From positions 17,999 through 81,998 of the forward strand of contig CACKGK010000006.1 in assembly GCA_902599665.1 (NCBI GenBank): a stretch of DNA of 64,000 nucleotides, in the 5' to 3' direction. Made by a program: the position numbers and the translations under genes. The notes beneath the pieces were generated by a model, which saw only the letters and a program-made list of their open reading frames with translations, did not search any database and was not told the origin of the DNA. This document shows, piece by piece, positions 38,278 to 50,731 of this stretch. This stretch comes from an uncultured Pelagibacteraceae bacterium. Its GTDB lineage: Bacteria > Pseudomonadota > Alphaproteobacteria > Pelagibacterales > Pelagibacteraceae. Each line of letters starts with the position of its first letter. The stretch's first letter is position 1.

Positions 38278-38305
38278 AATATAAAACCAAATAATAGAGA
38301 TTCAA
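38278..38305 (-). promoter_or_regulatory. Promoter of ssrA
   Basis: On the minus strand TTGAAT (38305-38300), 16 bp, TATATT (38283-38278). The predicted start is near 38271, exactly where a GTTGG-TTTT-CCAAC hairpin (38271-38258) opens the transcript. The -35 lies just upstream of the divergent thyX ATG at 38316. Confidence 0.55.
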
Positions 38306-38315
38306 TAATTTATTC

Positions 38316-39263
38316 ATGAAACTTACAAAAGATCAAATAAACGACATAAAAGAACAACAATCTCAAGATAATAAAACTAAAAGAGTTACCGCTCCAGAAT
38401 TAGAAAAAATTTTATATGAGGCTTTACCAGCTTTAGATCACGGCTTTATAAGAGTTATTGATTATATGGGGGATGATAGCTCAATTGTTCAGTCTGCAAG
38501 AGTTTCATATGGTAAGGGGACTAAACAAGTTTCAACAGATAGTGGATTAATTAAGTATCTGATGCGTCACTGGCATAGCACTCCATTTGAAATGTGTGAG
38601 ATTAAATATCATGTCAAATTACCAATATTTATAGCTAGACAATGGATCAGACATCGTACAGCAAATGTAAATGAATACTCGGCAAGATATTCAATATTAG
38701 ATAAAGAATTTTATTTACCTGATCCAGAAAATTTAGCTGCACAATCAATAGCAAACAGACAAGGTCGAGGTGATGTTATTGAAGGAGAACAAGCAAAAGA
38801 AGTTTTAGAACTTTTAAAAAATGATGCAGAAAGAACATATCATAACTATGAGACTATGCTAAATCAAAAATATGATGGATCCACCATTGATGATAATAAA
38901 AAAGGGCTGGCCAGGGAGTTAGCGAGAATGAACTTAACTTTGAATACATATACACAGTGGTACTGGAAAACAGATTTGCTTAACTTAATGAATTTTTTAA
39001 GATTGCGTGCAGATCACCATGCACAATACGAAATAAGAGTTTACGCAGATATTATGTTAGACACATTAAAGAGATGGGTTCCAATTACTTATGATGCTTT
39101 TATGGATTATAGAGTAGGTGGTACTGAAGTTTCAGCTAAAGGTAAAATTATTATTCAAAAGTTATTAAAAGGTGAAAATGTAAATATCGATAATTCTGGA
39201 CTTTCAAAAAGAGAATGGAATGAATTAATGGAAGCTTTTGAAATTAAAGATAAGATTGTTTAA
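38316..39263 (+). CDS. thyX: Flavin-dependent thymidylate synthase ThyX
   Basis: The 315-residue protein has the ThyX motif [11 protein letters not shown] (RHR at 112-114, Ser at 122), within [20 protein letters not shown]. It makes dTMP from dUMP with FAD, NADPH and methylene-THF, giving THF rather than DHF and so easing the need for dihydrofolate reductase. It diverges from ssrA by about 45 bp and converges with the Mrp gene, overlapping it by 20 bp. I see no Shine-Dalgarno. Confidence 0.96.
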   Translation: MKLTKDQINDIKEQQSQDNKTKRVTAPELEKILYEALPALDHGFIRVIDYMGDDSSIVQSARVSYGKGTKQVSTDSGLIKYLMRHWHSTPFEMCEIKYHVKLPIFIARQWIRHRTANVNEYSARYSILDKEFYLPDPENLAAQSIANRQGRGDVIEGEQAKEVLELLKNDAERTYHNYETMLNQKYDGSTIDDNKKGLARELARMNLTLNTYTQWYWKTDLLNLMNFLRLRADHHAQYEIRVYADIMLDTLKRWVPITYDAFMDYRVGGTEVSAKGKIIIQKLLKGENVNIDNSGLSKREWNELMEAFEIKDKIV

Positions 39264-40068
39264 TCTTCTCAGCAAATTCTAAATAAACTTTTGTTATTTC
39301 GTGATCTGGATCTTTTTCAACAATAGGAATACCCATATCACCATACTTTCCTACATCTGCGTTAATAGGAATTTGACCTAAAAATTTTTTTTCAAATTCT
39401 TTAGCTGTTCTTTCAACGCCATTCTCACCGAAAATTGAATATTTTTTACCATCATCCCCAATAAAATGACTCATATTATCTATTAAACCAATGATATTCA
39501 CTTTTAATTTATCAAACATTCTTATACCTCTTTTAACATCTTGAAGAGCTATCTCCTGAGGAGTTGACACAATTATTGCACCATCAACTTTTATTTCTTG
39601 TGCAAAAGTTAATTGAGTGTCACCTGTGCCAGGAGGCATATCCACAATTATAAAATCTAAATCTTTCCATCCAACTTTTTGGGTAAAGGTTTTTATTGCA
39701 CTCGTTACCATAGGTCCTCGCCATATCATTGGAGTTTGTTCATCAGTGAGAAATCCAATAGACATGCACTGAATATCATACTTGATGATCGGTTTTAAGA
39801 TTTGACCATCACTTTCAGGTTTTTCATTAATTGAAAATAATTTAGGTAAAGATGGCCCATAGATATCCGCATCTAAAATTCCAACTTTGCAACCAACTTT
39901 TTTTAAAGCTAAGGCCAAATTCGTAGCAAAAGTTGATTTTCCAACACCACCTTTTGCGCTTGAAATGGCAATTGTAAATTTAGTGCCTGGAATAGGGTTT
40001 CTTTTGAAGGTTTTAGGCTCTGTTTTTGCCTTCATTGTGTCACTAAGACCTACTTTTTTATCGTTCAT
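39244..40068 (-). CDS. Mrp/NBP35-family P-loop ATPase (ApbC-like), without the CxxC motif
   Basis: The 274-residue protein has the deviant Walker [12 protein letters not shown] (KGGVGKST at 39-46), [14 protein letters not shown], the Mrp signature MIWRGPM, and [13 protein letters not shown]. The family carries or inserts Fe-S clusters. Two departures are visible. There is no N-terminal DUF59/MIP18 domain, only about 30 linker residues. The normally CxxC-containing segment after NMS reads [14 protein letters not shown], with no cysteine. Role as an Fe-S carrier is therefore doubtful. It overlaps thyX convergently and diverges from hflK. Confidence 0.9.
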   Translation of the reverse strand: MNDKKVGLSDTMKAKTEPKTFKRNPIPGTKFTIAISSAKGGVGKSTFATNLALALKKVGCKVGILDADIYGPSLPKLFSINEKPESDGQILKPIIKYDIQCMSIGFLTDEQTPMIWRGPMVTSAIKTFTQKVGWKDLDFIIVDMPPGTGDTQLTFAQEIKVDGAIIVSTPQEIALQDVKRGIRMFDKLKVNIIGLIDNMSHFIGDDGKKYSIFGENGVERTAKEFEKKFLGQIPINADVGKYGDMGIPIVEKDPDHEITKVYLEFAEKIKQSYL

Positions 40069-40083
40069 AAAAATACACTTACC

Positions 40084-40111
40084 TTGTTTTTGACCATAAA
40101 GACACTATATA
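40084..40111 (+). promoter_or_regulatory. Candidate promoter for hflK
   Basis: TTGTTT (40084-40089), 16 bp, TATATA (40106-40111), predicting a start about four bases before the hflK ATG at 40122. No Shine-Dalgarno is present. Moderate consensus match only. Confidence 0.35.
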
Positions 40112-40121
40112 GATTGACATA

Positions 40122-41231
40122 ATGACGATTTATAAAAATCAAAGCCCGTGGGGCACGCCGCCTGGAAGTGGTGGAAGTGGTGGAAGTGGTGGAAACGGAG
40201 GAGGTTTCAGAAGAGGCCCAACTCCCCCCAACTTAGATGAGGCAATTAAAAAATTACAGGACACAATAAATAAATTTACAGGAAGTAGCGCAGGTGGAAA
40301 AAAACCCATCATACTTGGATTAATAATATTAGTTGTTATTTGGGCATTAAGTGGTTTGTACAGAGTTTTACCTGATGAGCAAGGTGTGGTTTTAAGATTT
40401 GGAAAATTTGTTAACACTACTCAACCAGGATTAAATTATCATTTGCCATTTCCGATTGAAAGTGTGCTAACGCCTAAAGTAACAAAAGTAAACAGAATGG
40501 ATATTGGTTTTAGATCAGAAAGAGACAGTGGATTTGGACAGGGTGGTGGAGTTGCAGATGTACCAGAGGAAAGTCTAATGTTAACTGGAGATGAAAATAT
40601 TGTTAATATTGATTTTTCAGTATTTTGGGTGATTAAAGATGCGGGTAACTTTTTATTTAAAATTCAGGACCCAGAGGGAACAGTCAAAGCTGCAGCCGAA
40701 ACAGCGATGAGAGAAGTAATAGCAAGATCAGATATTCAACCAATTCTTACAGAAGGTAGAGCAGTTATTGAAAGAGATACACAAGATATTATACAAGGTA
40801 TACTTGATGAATATGAAAGTGGAGTGCAAATTACCCAAGTTCAAACTCAGAAAGCTGACCCACCTGATCAGGTAATTGATGCATTTAGAGATGTCCAGGC
40901 TGCTAGAGCTGATATGGAGAGATCTAAAAACGAAGCAGAAGCTTATGCTAATGATGTAATACCAAGAGCACGAGGAGAAGCTGCAAAAATTTTACAAGCT
41001 GCAGAGGCTTACAAAAAAGAAGTTGTCGCAAAAGCAGAGGGTGAAGCTAGCAGATTTTTGTCTATTTATGCAGAGTATGCAAAAGCAAAAGATGTAACTC
41101 AAGAGAGAATGTATTTAGAAACAATGGAGCAAGTCCTTGCAGATATTAACAAGATTATTATCGACAAAGACTCTGGATCTGGCGTAGTTCCTTATCTTCC
41201 ATTACAAGAATTAAAGTCGGGGGCAAATTAA
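40122..41231 (+). CDS. hflK: FtsH protease modulator HflK
   Basis: The 369-residue SPFH/prohibitin-family protein has a Gly-rich cytoplasmic N-terminus (about 1-30), one membrane helix (about 63-83) and a large periplasmic SPFH domain with LRFGKFVNTTQPGLNYHLPFPIE. A helical Ala/Glu-rich coiled coil (ARGEAAKILQAAEAYKKEVVAKAEGEA) follows. With HflC it forms the cage around FtsH that tunes membrane-protein degradation. The hflC start overlaps its stop as TAATG. Confidence 0.95.
   Translation: MTIYKNQSPWGTPPGSGGSGGSGGNGGGFRRGPTPPNLDEAIKKLQDTINKFTGSSAGGKKPIILGLIILVVIWALSGLYRVLPDEQGVVLRFGKFVNTTQPGLNYHLPFPIESVLTPKVTKVNRMDIGFRSERDSGFGQGGGVADVPEESLMLTGDENIVNIDFSVFWVIKDAGNFLFKIQDPEGTVKAAAETAMREVIARSDIQPILTEGRAVIERDTQDIIQGILDEYESGVQITQVQTQKADPPDQVIDAFRDVQAARADMERSKNEAEAYANDVIPRARGEAAKILQAAEAYKKEVVAKAEGEASRFLSIYAEYAKAKDVTQERMYLETMEQVLADINKIIIDKDSGSGVVPYLPLQELKSGAN
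40164..40190 (+). repeat. Three tandem 9-bp units in the HflK Gly-rich N-terminus
   Basis: GGAAGTGGT occurs three times in tandem, followed by the degenerate GGAAACGGA. It encodes Gly-Ser-Gly repeats. It is a locally GC-rich island in A/T-rich DNA. The unit keeps frame, so copy number could vary between strains. Confidence 0.8.
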
Positions 41232-42091
41232 TGAAAGCTGGAAAATTTATATTACCAATAGTTATTTTGATTGCCGCAACACTATTTTTTTCAATATTTA
41301 TAGTTAAAGAAGTCAATCAAGCTATCGTTCTTCAGTTTGGAGATCCAAAAAGAATAATATTGAAACCTGGTCTTAATTTTAAAATTCCATTTATCCAAAA
41401 TGTGGTTTTTTTAGATAAGAGGGTTTTAAATTTAGATACGCCTCCAGAGGAAGTAATTGCTTCAGATCAAAAACGTTTAATTGTCGATGCATTTGCAAGA
41501 TTTCAAATTGTTGATCCATTAAAATTTTATATTTCAGTGGGCAATGAAAGAGTTGCTAGATCAAGATTAGCAACGATTATTAATTCAAGAATAAGAAATG
41601 TGTTAGGTCAACAAAAACTTCAAACATTATTATCAGAAGATAGATCAAAGCAAATGGCTTTAATCCAACAAGGTGTTAATAATGAAGCCGAGAATTTTGG
41701 GATTAAGATAGTTGACGTAAGAATAAAAAGAGCTGATTTACCTCAAGCAAATAGTGATGCAATTTTTAGAAGGATGCAAACTGAGAGGGAGAGAGAAGCT
41801 AAAGAGTTTAGAGCAAAAGGTGCTGAAATGGCAGTGACTATAACATCAACTGCGGATAAAGAAGTTACAGTTATTTTAGCTGACGCACAAAAAAAATCTG
41901 AAATTATGAAAGGGGAGGGTGATGGTCTTAAAAATAAAATCTTTGCGGATGCATTTGGACAGGACCCTGAATTTTTCGGTTTTTATAGAGCAATGCAAGC
42001 TTATCAAAACGCTTTAATCGGTGGAGAAACATCAATGATATTATCTCCTGACAGTGAATTTTTTAAGTTTTTTGGGAACAAAGACAAATAA
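41231..42091 (+). CDS. hflC: FtsH protease modulator HflC
   Basis: The 286-residue SPFH protein has an N-terminal membrane helix (about 5-25) followed by VNQAIVLQFGDPKRIILKPGLNFKIPFIQNV. The coiled-coil region contains RMQTEREREAKEFRAKGAEMA. It is the partner of HflK in the inner-membrane complex that encloses FtsH. It is coupled to hflK by TAATG. The DUF2065 gene starts 14 bp after it. Confidence 0.95.
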   Translation: MKAGKFILPIVILIAATLFFSIFIVKEVNQAIVLQFGDPKRIILKPGLNFKIPFIQNVVFLDKRVLNLDTPPEEVIASDQKRLIVDAFARFQIVDPLKFYISVGNERVARSRLATIINSRIRNVLGQQKLQTLLSEDRSKQMALIQQGVNNEAENFGIKIVDVRIKRADLPQANSDAIFRRMQTEREREAKEFRAKGAEMAVTITSTADKEVTVILADAQKKSEIMKGEGDGLKNKIFADAFGQDPEFFGFYRAMQAYQNALIGGETSMILSPDSEFFKFFGNKDK

Positions 42092-42105
42092 CAATTTTAG
42101 TTGAT

Positions 42106-42291
42106 ATGAAAGAATTGATCATAGCATTTGGTCTTTTCTTATTTATTGAAGGAATATTATATGCCTTATTTCCATCAAAAATGAAAAATATGTTAAAAAA
42201 ACTCGATGCAATTGCTGATAAACAATTAAGGGTAGGTGGATTAGTATTTGCAATTATAGGATTTATAATTATTTGGTATTCAAAGAAATGA
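42106..42291 (+). CDS. Small membrane protein, DUF2065 (YjeT-like)
   Basis: The 61-residue protein has two predicted membrane helices (ELIIAFGLFLFIEGILYALF and LRVGGLVFAIIGFIIIWYS) joined by a basic loop. Size, topology and position directly after hflKC match DUF2065/YjeT proteins of proteobacteria. Function is unknown; its location suggests an accessory role with HflKC or the following protease. The protease start overlaps its stop as ATGA. Confidence 0.85.
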   Translation: MKELIIAFGLFLFIEGILYALFPSKMKNMLKKLDAIADKQLRVGGLVFAIIGFIIIWYSKK

Positions 42292-43685
42292 AAAATTTTT
42301 TAAAAATTTTATCAATATTGATATTTTCAATAAATCATTTTACAATTTCTAAAGCTCAGGAAATTCCATCATCATTTGCAGATTTAGCAGAAAGATTAAT
42401 GCCATCAGTTGTAAATATTTCAACAACTACAACTGTTACAACTAGATCAAACCCTTTACCATTTGAATTTCCACCAGGTTCACCATTCGAAGATATGTTT
42501 GGTTCTCCTCAACAAAGACAAACAAGCGCACTAGGATCAGGATTTATAATCAGTGAAGATGGAATTGTAATAACAAATAATCATGTTATTCAAGGAGCTT
42601 CAGATGTATTTGTTAGAGTAAACGGAGATCAAGATTTTAAAGCTGAAGTTCTTGGTGCTGACGCAGGTATGGATGTCGCAGTGTTAAAAATAGAGTCTGA
42701 CGAAAAATTTGAGCCAGTAAAATTTGGTAACTCAGATAAAGCCAGAATTGGGGATTGGGTTATTGCAATAGGTAATCCATTTGGTCTTGGAGGCACAGTA
42801 ACAGCGGGAATAATTTCAGCTAGAAATAGAAGTATTGGGTTATCAAGATATGAAGATTATATTCAAACTGATGCTTCAATAAACCAAGGAAATTCAGGAG
42901 GACCATTATTTAATATGAATGGAGATGTGATTGGAATAAATACAGCTATACTTGGACAGTCTGGATCAATTGGAATAGGATTTGCTATCCCATCTAATAG
43001 TGCACAAAAAGTTATTGATCAATTAATTGAATTTGGAGAAACAAAAAGAGGATGGCTTGGTGTTAGAATTCAAGTAGTAGATCAAGGAATAGCGGATGCA
43101 GAGAAGCTAGACAAACCTAGAGGTGCTCTTGTTGCTAGTGTTGCTGATAATAGTCCATCAGATAAAGGAGGAATTAAACCTGGTGATATAATTTTAGAGT
43201 TTGATGGAAAACCAATTAATGAAATGAAAGAACTACCTAAAATTGTTGCTGAAACTGATGTTGGAAAAAAAGTTATAGTAAAAGTTTGGAGAAATAAAAG
43301 AGAAATTACAAAAGAAATAATTCTTGGAAGGTTGGAAACATCCGAGGACTTTAAAGCAAAAAAACCTGCGGTTGAAAAACCAAAGGTGAAAAGAATAGAG
43401 GGTCTTAAAATCGATGTTCGAATACTAAGTAAAGATGATATTGAGGCTAGAAACCTTCCAAAGAATACAAGTGGAGTGGTAATTACAAAAATAGATAAAG
43501 ATAGTCCAATTAATTATTTGCAAGTAAATAATGTTATTGTTGAGGCAAATAGAAAAAAAATTAATACGATAGGTGATCTTGATAATGTGGTAAAATTAAA
43601 ATTAAGAGGTGATGAAAATAACCTACTAATTGCAATATATAATAACCAAAATCAAAGAACATATGTTGGGGTTAAATTAAAATAA
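42288..43685 (+). CDS. Periplasmic Do-like serine protease (DegP/HtrA family)
   Basis: I use Met 42288 (465 residues), where a signal peptide begins (MKNFLKILSILIFSINHFTISKA). The trypsin-like domain has His in ITNNHVI, Asp in GMDVAVLKI and Ser in GNSGGPLF. Two PDZ domains follow (about 255-350 and 375-465). DegP-type proteases and chaperones handle misfolded envelope proteins. DegQ or MucD naming is equally possible, so no symbol is given. The hflKC-DUF2065-protease order is typical for alphaproteobacteria. Confidence 0.94.
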   Translation: MKNFLKILSILIFSINHFTISKAQEIPSSFADLAERLMPSVVNISTTTTVTTRSNPLPFEFPPGSPFEDMFGSPQQRQTSALGSGFIISEDGIVITNNHVIQGASDVFVRVNGDQDFKAEVLGADAGMDVAVLKIESDEKFEPVKFGNSDKARIGDWVIAIGNPFGLGGTVTAGIISARNRSIGLSRYEDYIQTDASINQGNSGGPLFNMNGDVIGINTAILGQSGSIGIGFAIPSNSAQKVIDQLIEFGETKRGWLGVRIQVVDQGIADAEKLDKPRGALVASVADNSPSDKGGIKPGDIILEFDGKPINEMKELPKIVAETDVGKKVIVKVWRNKREITKEIILGRLETSEDFKAKKPAVEKPKVKRIEGLKIDVRILSKDDIEARNLPKNTSGVVITKIDKDSPINYLQVNNVIVEANRKKINTIGDLDNVVKLKLRGDENNLLIAIYNNQNQRTYVGVKLK

Positions 43686-43689
43686 CCAA

Positions 43690-44598
43690 ATGGACCTAAA
43701 GTCCAAAATAATATTAATTTCAGGTCCCACAGCATCAGGTAAATCTAAACTTGCATTAAAAATAGCTAAAAAATTAAATGGAGAAATTATCAATGCAGAT
43801 AGTATGCAGGTTTATAAAGAATTAAATATATTAACTGCAAGACCTTCTAAAATTGATTTAAAAAAAATAGAACATCATTTATATGGTTTTAGAACTGTTA
43901 AAAAAGAATTTTCATCTGGTGAATGGTTAAAATTAGCAAAAAAAAATATAAAAAAAATTAGAGATAAAAATAAAATACCAGTTTTAGTTGGTGGTACCGG
44001 TCTTTATTTCAAAGCATTGACCAATGGATTAGTTAAAATTCCAAAAATACCAACTCCTATTCGTAATCAAGTAAGACTAATGCAAAATAGATTAGGTCAA
44101 AAAAAGTTCTATTTAGACCTTTTGAAATATGATCCGTCAGTAAAAAATAGAATTGATCCAACCGATGTTCAAAGGTCAATAAGAGCTTTTGAAGTTATTT
44201 CTTTTACAAAAAAATCAATCTTTGAATGGTATAAGAAAACAAAATCATCCTTTAAAAAAGATCAATTTGTAAAAATTTATGTTGACTATCCCAAAGATGA
44301 GCTAATTAATAAAATTTCCAAAAGAGTAGATCAAATGATTAAAAATGGAGCTATTGAGGAGGTTAAGGATTTTTATAAGCTTAATTTGAAGAGTGATAGC
44401 AATATCTTTAAGGTTATAGGGATAAGAGAGATAAAAGATTTTATTGATAAGAAAACTTCTATAAATGATTTAAAACAAAATATTGTTATAAAAACTAGAC
44501 AATACGCCAAAAGACAGAGGACTTGGTCTAGAGGCCAGATGAATGATTGGCAAAAATTTGATGCCCAAACTCTATCAAAATTTATAAATAAATTATAA
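43690..44598 (+). CDS. miaA: tRNA dimethylallyltransferase MiaA
   Basis: The 302-residue protein has the P-loop GPTASGKSKLA, the substrate motif INADSMQVYKELNILTARP, VGGTGLYFKALTNGL and the C-terminal RQYAKRQRTWSRGQ. It adds the isopentenyl group to A37 of UNN-decoding tRNAs, using DMAPP from the MEP pathway. It starts 4 bp after the protease gene, so it is likely in the hflK operon. Confidence 0.96.
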   Translation: MDLKSKIILISGPTASGKSKLALKIAKKLNGEIINADSMQVYKELNILTARPSKIDLKKIEHHLYGFRTVKKEFSSGEWLKLAKKNIKKIRDKNKIPVLVGGTGLYFKALTNGLVKIPKIPTPIRNQVRLMQNRLGQKKFYLDLLKYDPSVKNRIDPTDVQRSIRAFEVISFTKKSIFEWYKKTKSSFKKDQFVKIYVDYPKDELINKISKRVDQMIKNGAIEEVKDFYKLNLKSDSNIFKVIGIREIKDFIDKKTSINDLKQNIVIKTRQYAKRQRTWSRGQMNDWQKFDAQTLSKFINKL

Positions 44599-44615
44599 TT
44601 TATCCTCACAATAAC

Positions 44616-44645
44616 TTGACCAATGAGTACAACTTCAGCTAGATT
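44616..44645 (+). promoter_or_regulatory. Candidate promoter for ilvB, possibly giving a leaderless mRNA
   Basis: TTGACC (44616-44621), 18 bp, TAGATT (44640-44645). A start seven bases after the -10 falls on the ilvB ATG at 44652. No Shine-Dalgarno is present before that ATG, which fits a leaderless transcript. Confidence 0.4.
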
Positions 44646-44651
44646 GTCTGG

Positions 44652-46418
44652 ATGCCAAAATTATATTCAGGAGCTGAGATAGTATTTAAATGTTTAAAGG
44701 ATCAAAATGTTAGTCACATTTTTGGTTATCCTGGTGGAGCAGTTCTTCCAATTTATGATGAATTAAAAAATTTTAATTCTGTAAAACATATTTTAGTAAG
44801 GCATGAACAAGGTGCAGGGCACGCTGCTGAAGGTTATGCAAGATCAACTGGAAAACCAGGTGTATTATTAGTTACCTCAGGTCCTGGTGCAACAAATGCT
44901 GTTACTGCCTTAACGGATGCATATATGGACTCAGTCCCATTAGTTTGTATAACTGGACAAGTTCCAACACACTTAATTGGTACAGATGCATTTCAAGAAT
45001 GTGATACAACAGGGATTACTAGACCTTGTACTAAACATAACTGGTTAGTAAAAGATGTTAATGATTTAGCTGAAATAATGCATAAAGCTTTTGAAGTAGC
45101 AACAACAGGTAGACCAGGACCAGTTTTAGTTGATATACCTAAAGATATTCAATTTCAAAAAGCAAAATATAAAACTTATACAAAAGCTAAAAAATTAAAT
45201 GGCAAATCCCATGATAATTTTTCACAGAAAAATATTGATGACCTAATTGAATTAATAAGTAAATCGAAAAGACCAATTTTTTATACTGGAGGTGGAGTAA
45301 TAAATTCAGGAACAAAAGCAAGTGAGCTATTAAGAGAACTTGTATATGCAACAGGCTTTCCAATAACCTCTACTTTACAAGGTCTGGGTTGTTTCCCTGC
45401 TGATGATAATCAATTTTTAGGAATGTTAGGTATGCATGGCACCTATGAAGCAAACAACGCTATGTATAGTTGTGACTTAATGATAAACGTTGGTGCAAGG
45501 TTTGACGATAGAATTACTGGTAAAATTGACGAGTTCTCTCCAAAATCAAAAAAAGTTCATATTGATATAGATCCATCATCTATAAATAAAAATGTAAAAG
45601 TAGATCTTGCAATTGTTGGAGACATTAAATCGGTTTTAACTACAACACTAAAAACTTTTAAAAAATCAAAAAAAAATTTTTTTAAATCAAATAAATATCA
45701 AATATCTAATTGGTGGAAACAAATTCAAAAGTGGAGATCTATAAGATCATTAGATTATATTGGAAGTGAAGAGACAATAAAACCACAGTATGCAATCGAA
45801 AGGTTGTACGAGCTAACTAAAGATAAAGACACATATATTACAACTGAAGTAGGTCAACATCAAATGTGGGCTGCTCAACACTATAAGTTCAATAAACCAA
45901 ATAGATGGATGACTTCTGGAGGTCTTGGTACAATGGGGTATGGTTTACCCGCAGCTGTTGGAGTTCAGATTGCACATCCTAAAAAATTAGTTATTGATAT
46001 TGCTGGAGAAGCTTCTGTTTTAATGACTATGCAAGAAATGTCTACAGCAGTGCAATACAATTTACCCATAAAAATATTTATTTTAAATAATGAATATATG
46101 GGAATGGTAAGGCAGTGGCAGGAATTGCTTCATGATAAAAATTATTCTGAAAGTTACACTGCTGCATTGCCAGATTTTGTTAAAATGGCTGAAGCTTATG
46201 GTTGTGTCGGCATAAGAGCTAAAACACCCGAAGAATTAGATGATAAGATCATTGAAATGTTAAACACAGATCGACCAGTTATATTTGATTGCCTTGTAGA
46301 TAAACAAGAAAACTGTTTTCCAATGATACCTTCTGGAAAGCCTCATAATCAAATGTTACTTGGTCCTAAAGACCAAAAAGAAAAAAAGATCACTGGAAAG
46401 GGTAGAATACTCCTTTAA
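44652..46418 (+). CDS. ilvB: Acetolactate synthase large (catalytic) subunit
   Basis: The 588-residue thiamine-diphosphate enzyme has the N-terminal GYPGGAVLPIYDEL, the catalytic-Glu region VRHEQGAGHAAEGYARSTGKPGV, the FAD-domain stretch GARFDDRITGK, and the diphosphate-binding segment GLGTMGYGLPAAVG...DIAGEASVLM. It makes acetolactate or acetohydroxybutyrate in branched-chain amino acid synthesis. The regulatory subunit gene ilvH overlaps as TAATG. ilvI is an alternative name. Confidence 0.96.
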   Translation: MPKLYSGAEIVFKCLKDQNVSHIFGYPGGAVLPIYDELKNFNSVKHILVRHEQGAGHAAEGYARSTGKPGVLLVTSGPGATNAVTALTDAYMDSVPLVCITGQVPTHLIGTDAFQECDTTGITRPCTKHNWLVKDVNDLAEIMHKAFEVATTGRPGPVLVDIPKDIQFQKAKYKTYTKAKKLNGKSHDNFSQKNIDDLIELISKSKRPIFYTGGGVINSGTKASELLRELVYATGFPITSTLQGLGCFPADDNQFLGMLGMHGTYEANNAMYSCDLMINVGARFDDRITGKIDEFSPKSKKVHIDIDPSSINKNVKVDLAIVGDIKSVLTTTLKTFKKSKKNFFKSNKYQISNWWKQIQKWRSIRSLDYIGSEETIKPQYAIERLYELTKDKDTYITTEVGQHQMWAAQHYKFNKPNRWMTSGGLGTMGYGLPAAVGVQIAHPKKLVIDIAGEASVLMTMQEMSTAVQYNLPIKIFILNNEYMGMVRQWQELLHDKNYSESYTAALPDFVKMAEAYGCVGIRAKTPEELDDKIIEMLNTDRPVIFDCLVDKQENCFPMIPSGKPHNQMLLGPKDQKEKKITGKGRILL

Positions 46419-46966
46419 TGGCTAACTCAAAATCAGCATATAGTTTTGCAGGAAAAAAACAGAAGCCTGATACTCATATTATAGTTGTGTGGGTAGATAA
46501 TGAAGCTGGAGTTTTAGCTCGAGTAGTTGGTTTATTTTCTGGAAGAGGCTACAACATAGAATCTCTTGCAGTAGCTGAGGTTGATCAGAAGCAAAATATA
46601 TCAAGAATAACAATTGTGACTACGGGTACACCACAAGTAGTAGACCAGATTAAACTTCAATTAAAAAAATTAGTTCCAGTCCATAAAGTAGCAGATTTTA
46701 AGAGAGAAGATAAAAATGTTATTTTTAAAGAAATGGCATTGTTTAAGTTTGTCGCAAACAATGGTAAATTAAATAAAGCTTTTGAAGCTTGTAAAAATTT
46801 TAACCCTGTAATATTAGATAAAACAAATAAATCAAAAGTTATACAAATTACAGCTTTAAGAAGAGAAATAGATAGTATGTCAAAAAATTTAAAAAAATTT
46901 GGTTTAGTGAGTGTTTCAAGAACAGGTGCAGTCGCTATGACAAGAGGATCAGAAATATTTAAATAA
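46418..46966 (+). CDS. ilvH: Acetolactate synthase small (regulatory) subunit
   Basis: The 182-residue protein has an N-terminal ACT domain (HIIVVWVDNEAGVLARVVGLFSGRGYNIESLAVAEV) and a C-terminal regulatory domain ending in GLVSVSRTGAVAMTRG. It stimulates IlvB and gives valine feedback sensitivity. It is translationally coupled to ilvB by TAATG. ilvC follows after 24 bp. Confidence 0.96.
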   Translation: MANSKSAYSFAGKKQKPDTHIIVVWVDNEAGVLARVVGLFSGRGYNIESLAVAEVDQKQNISRITIVTTGTPQVVDQIKLQLKKLVPVHKVADFKREDKNVIFKEMALFKFVANNGKLNKAFEACKNFNPVILDKTNKSKVIQITALRREIDSMSKNLKKFGLVSVSRTGAVAMTRGSEIFK

Positions 46967-46976
46967 ATTAAAAATT

Positions 46977-48013
<1,037 letters not shown>

Positions 48014-48054
48014 ATAAATTATTATATTATTTATTCTGAAATAGCCATTTTATT

Positions 48055-48082
48055 TTGCAATCTGAGCGTGAGCATGTATGAT
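48055..48082 (+). promoter_or_regulatory. Candidate promoter of leuA with a palindrome over the -10 box
   Basis: TTGCAA (48055-48060), 16 bp, TATGAT (48077-48082), start predicted about 15 bases before the leuA ATG. The perfect inverted repeat ATGTAT-G-ATACAT (48074-48086) covers the -10 box and could be an operator. The 90-bp ilvC-leuA gap contains no clear terminator. Confidence 0.4.
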
Positions 48083-48103
48083 ACATTTGCTTAAATTAAT
48101 TAA

Positions 48104-50726
<2,623 letters not shown>

Positions 50727-50731
50727 TTAAA

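Noticed and set aside
44599-44651. Attenuator, T-box or riboswitch upstream of ilvB
   Set aside because: The gap is only 53 bp with no leader peptide, no conserved riboswitch core and no terminator hairpin.
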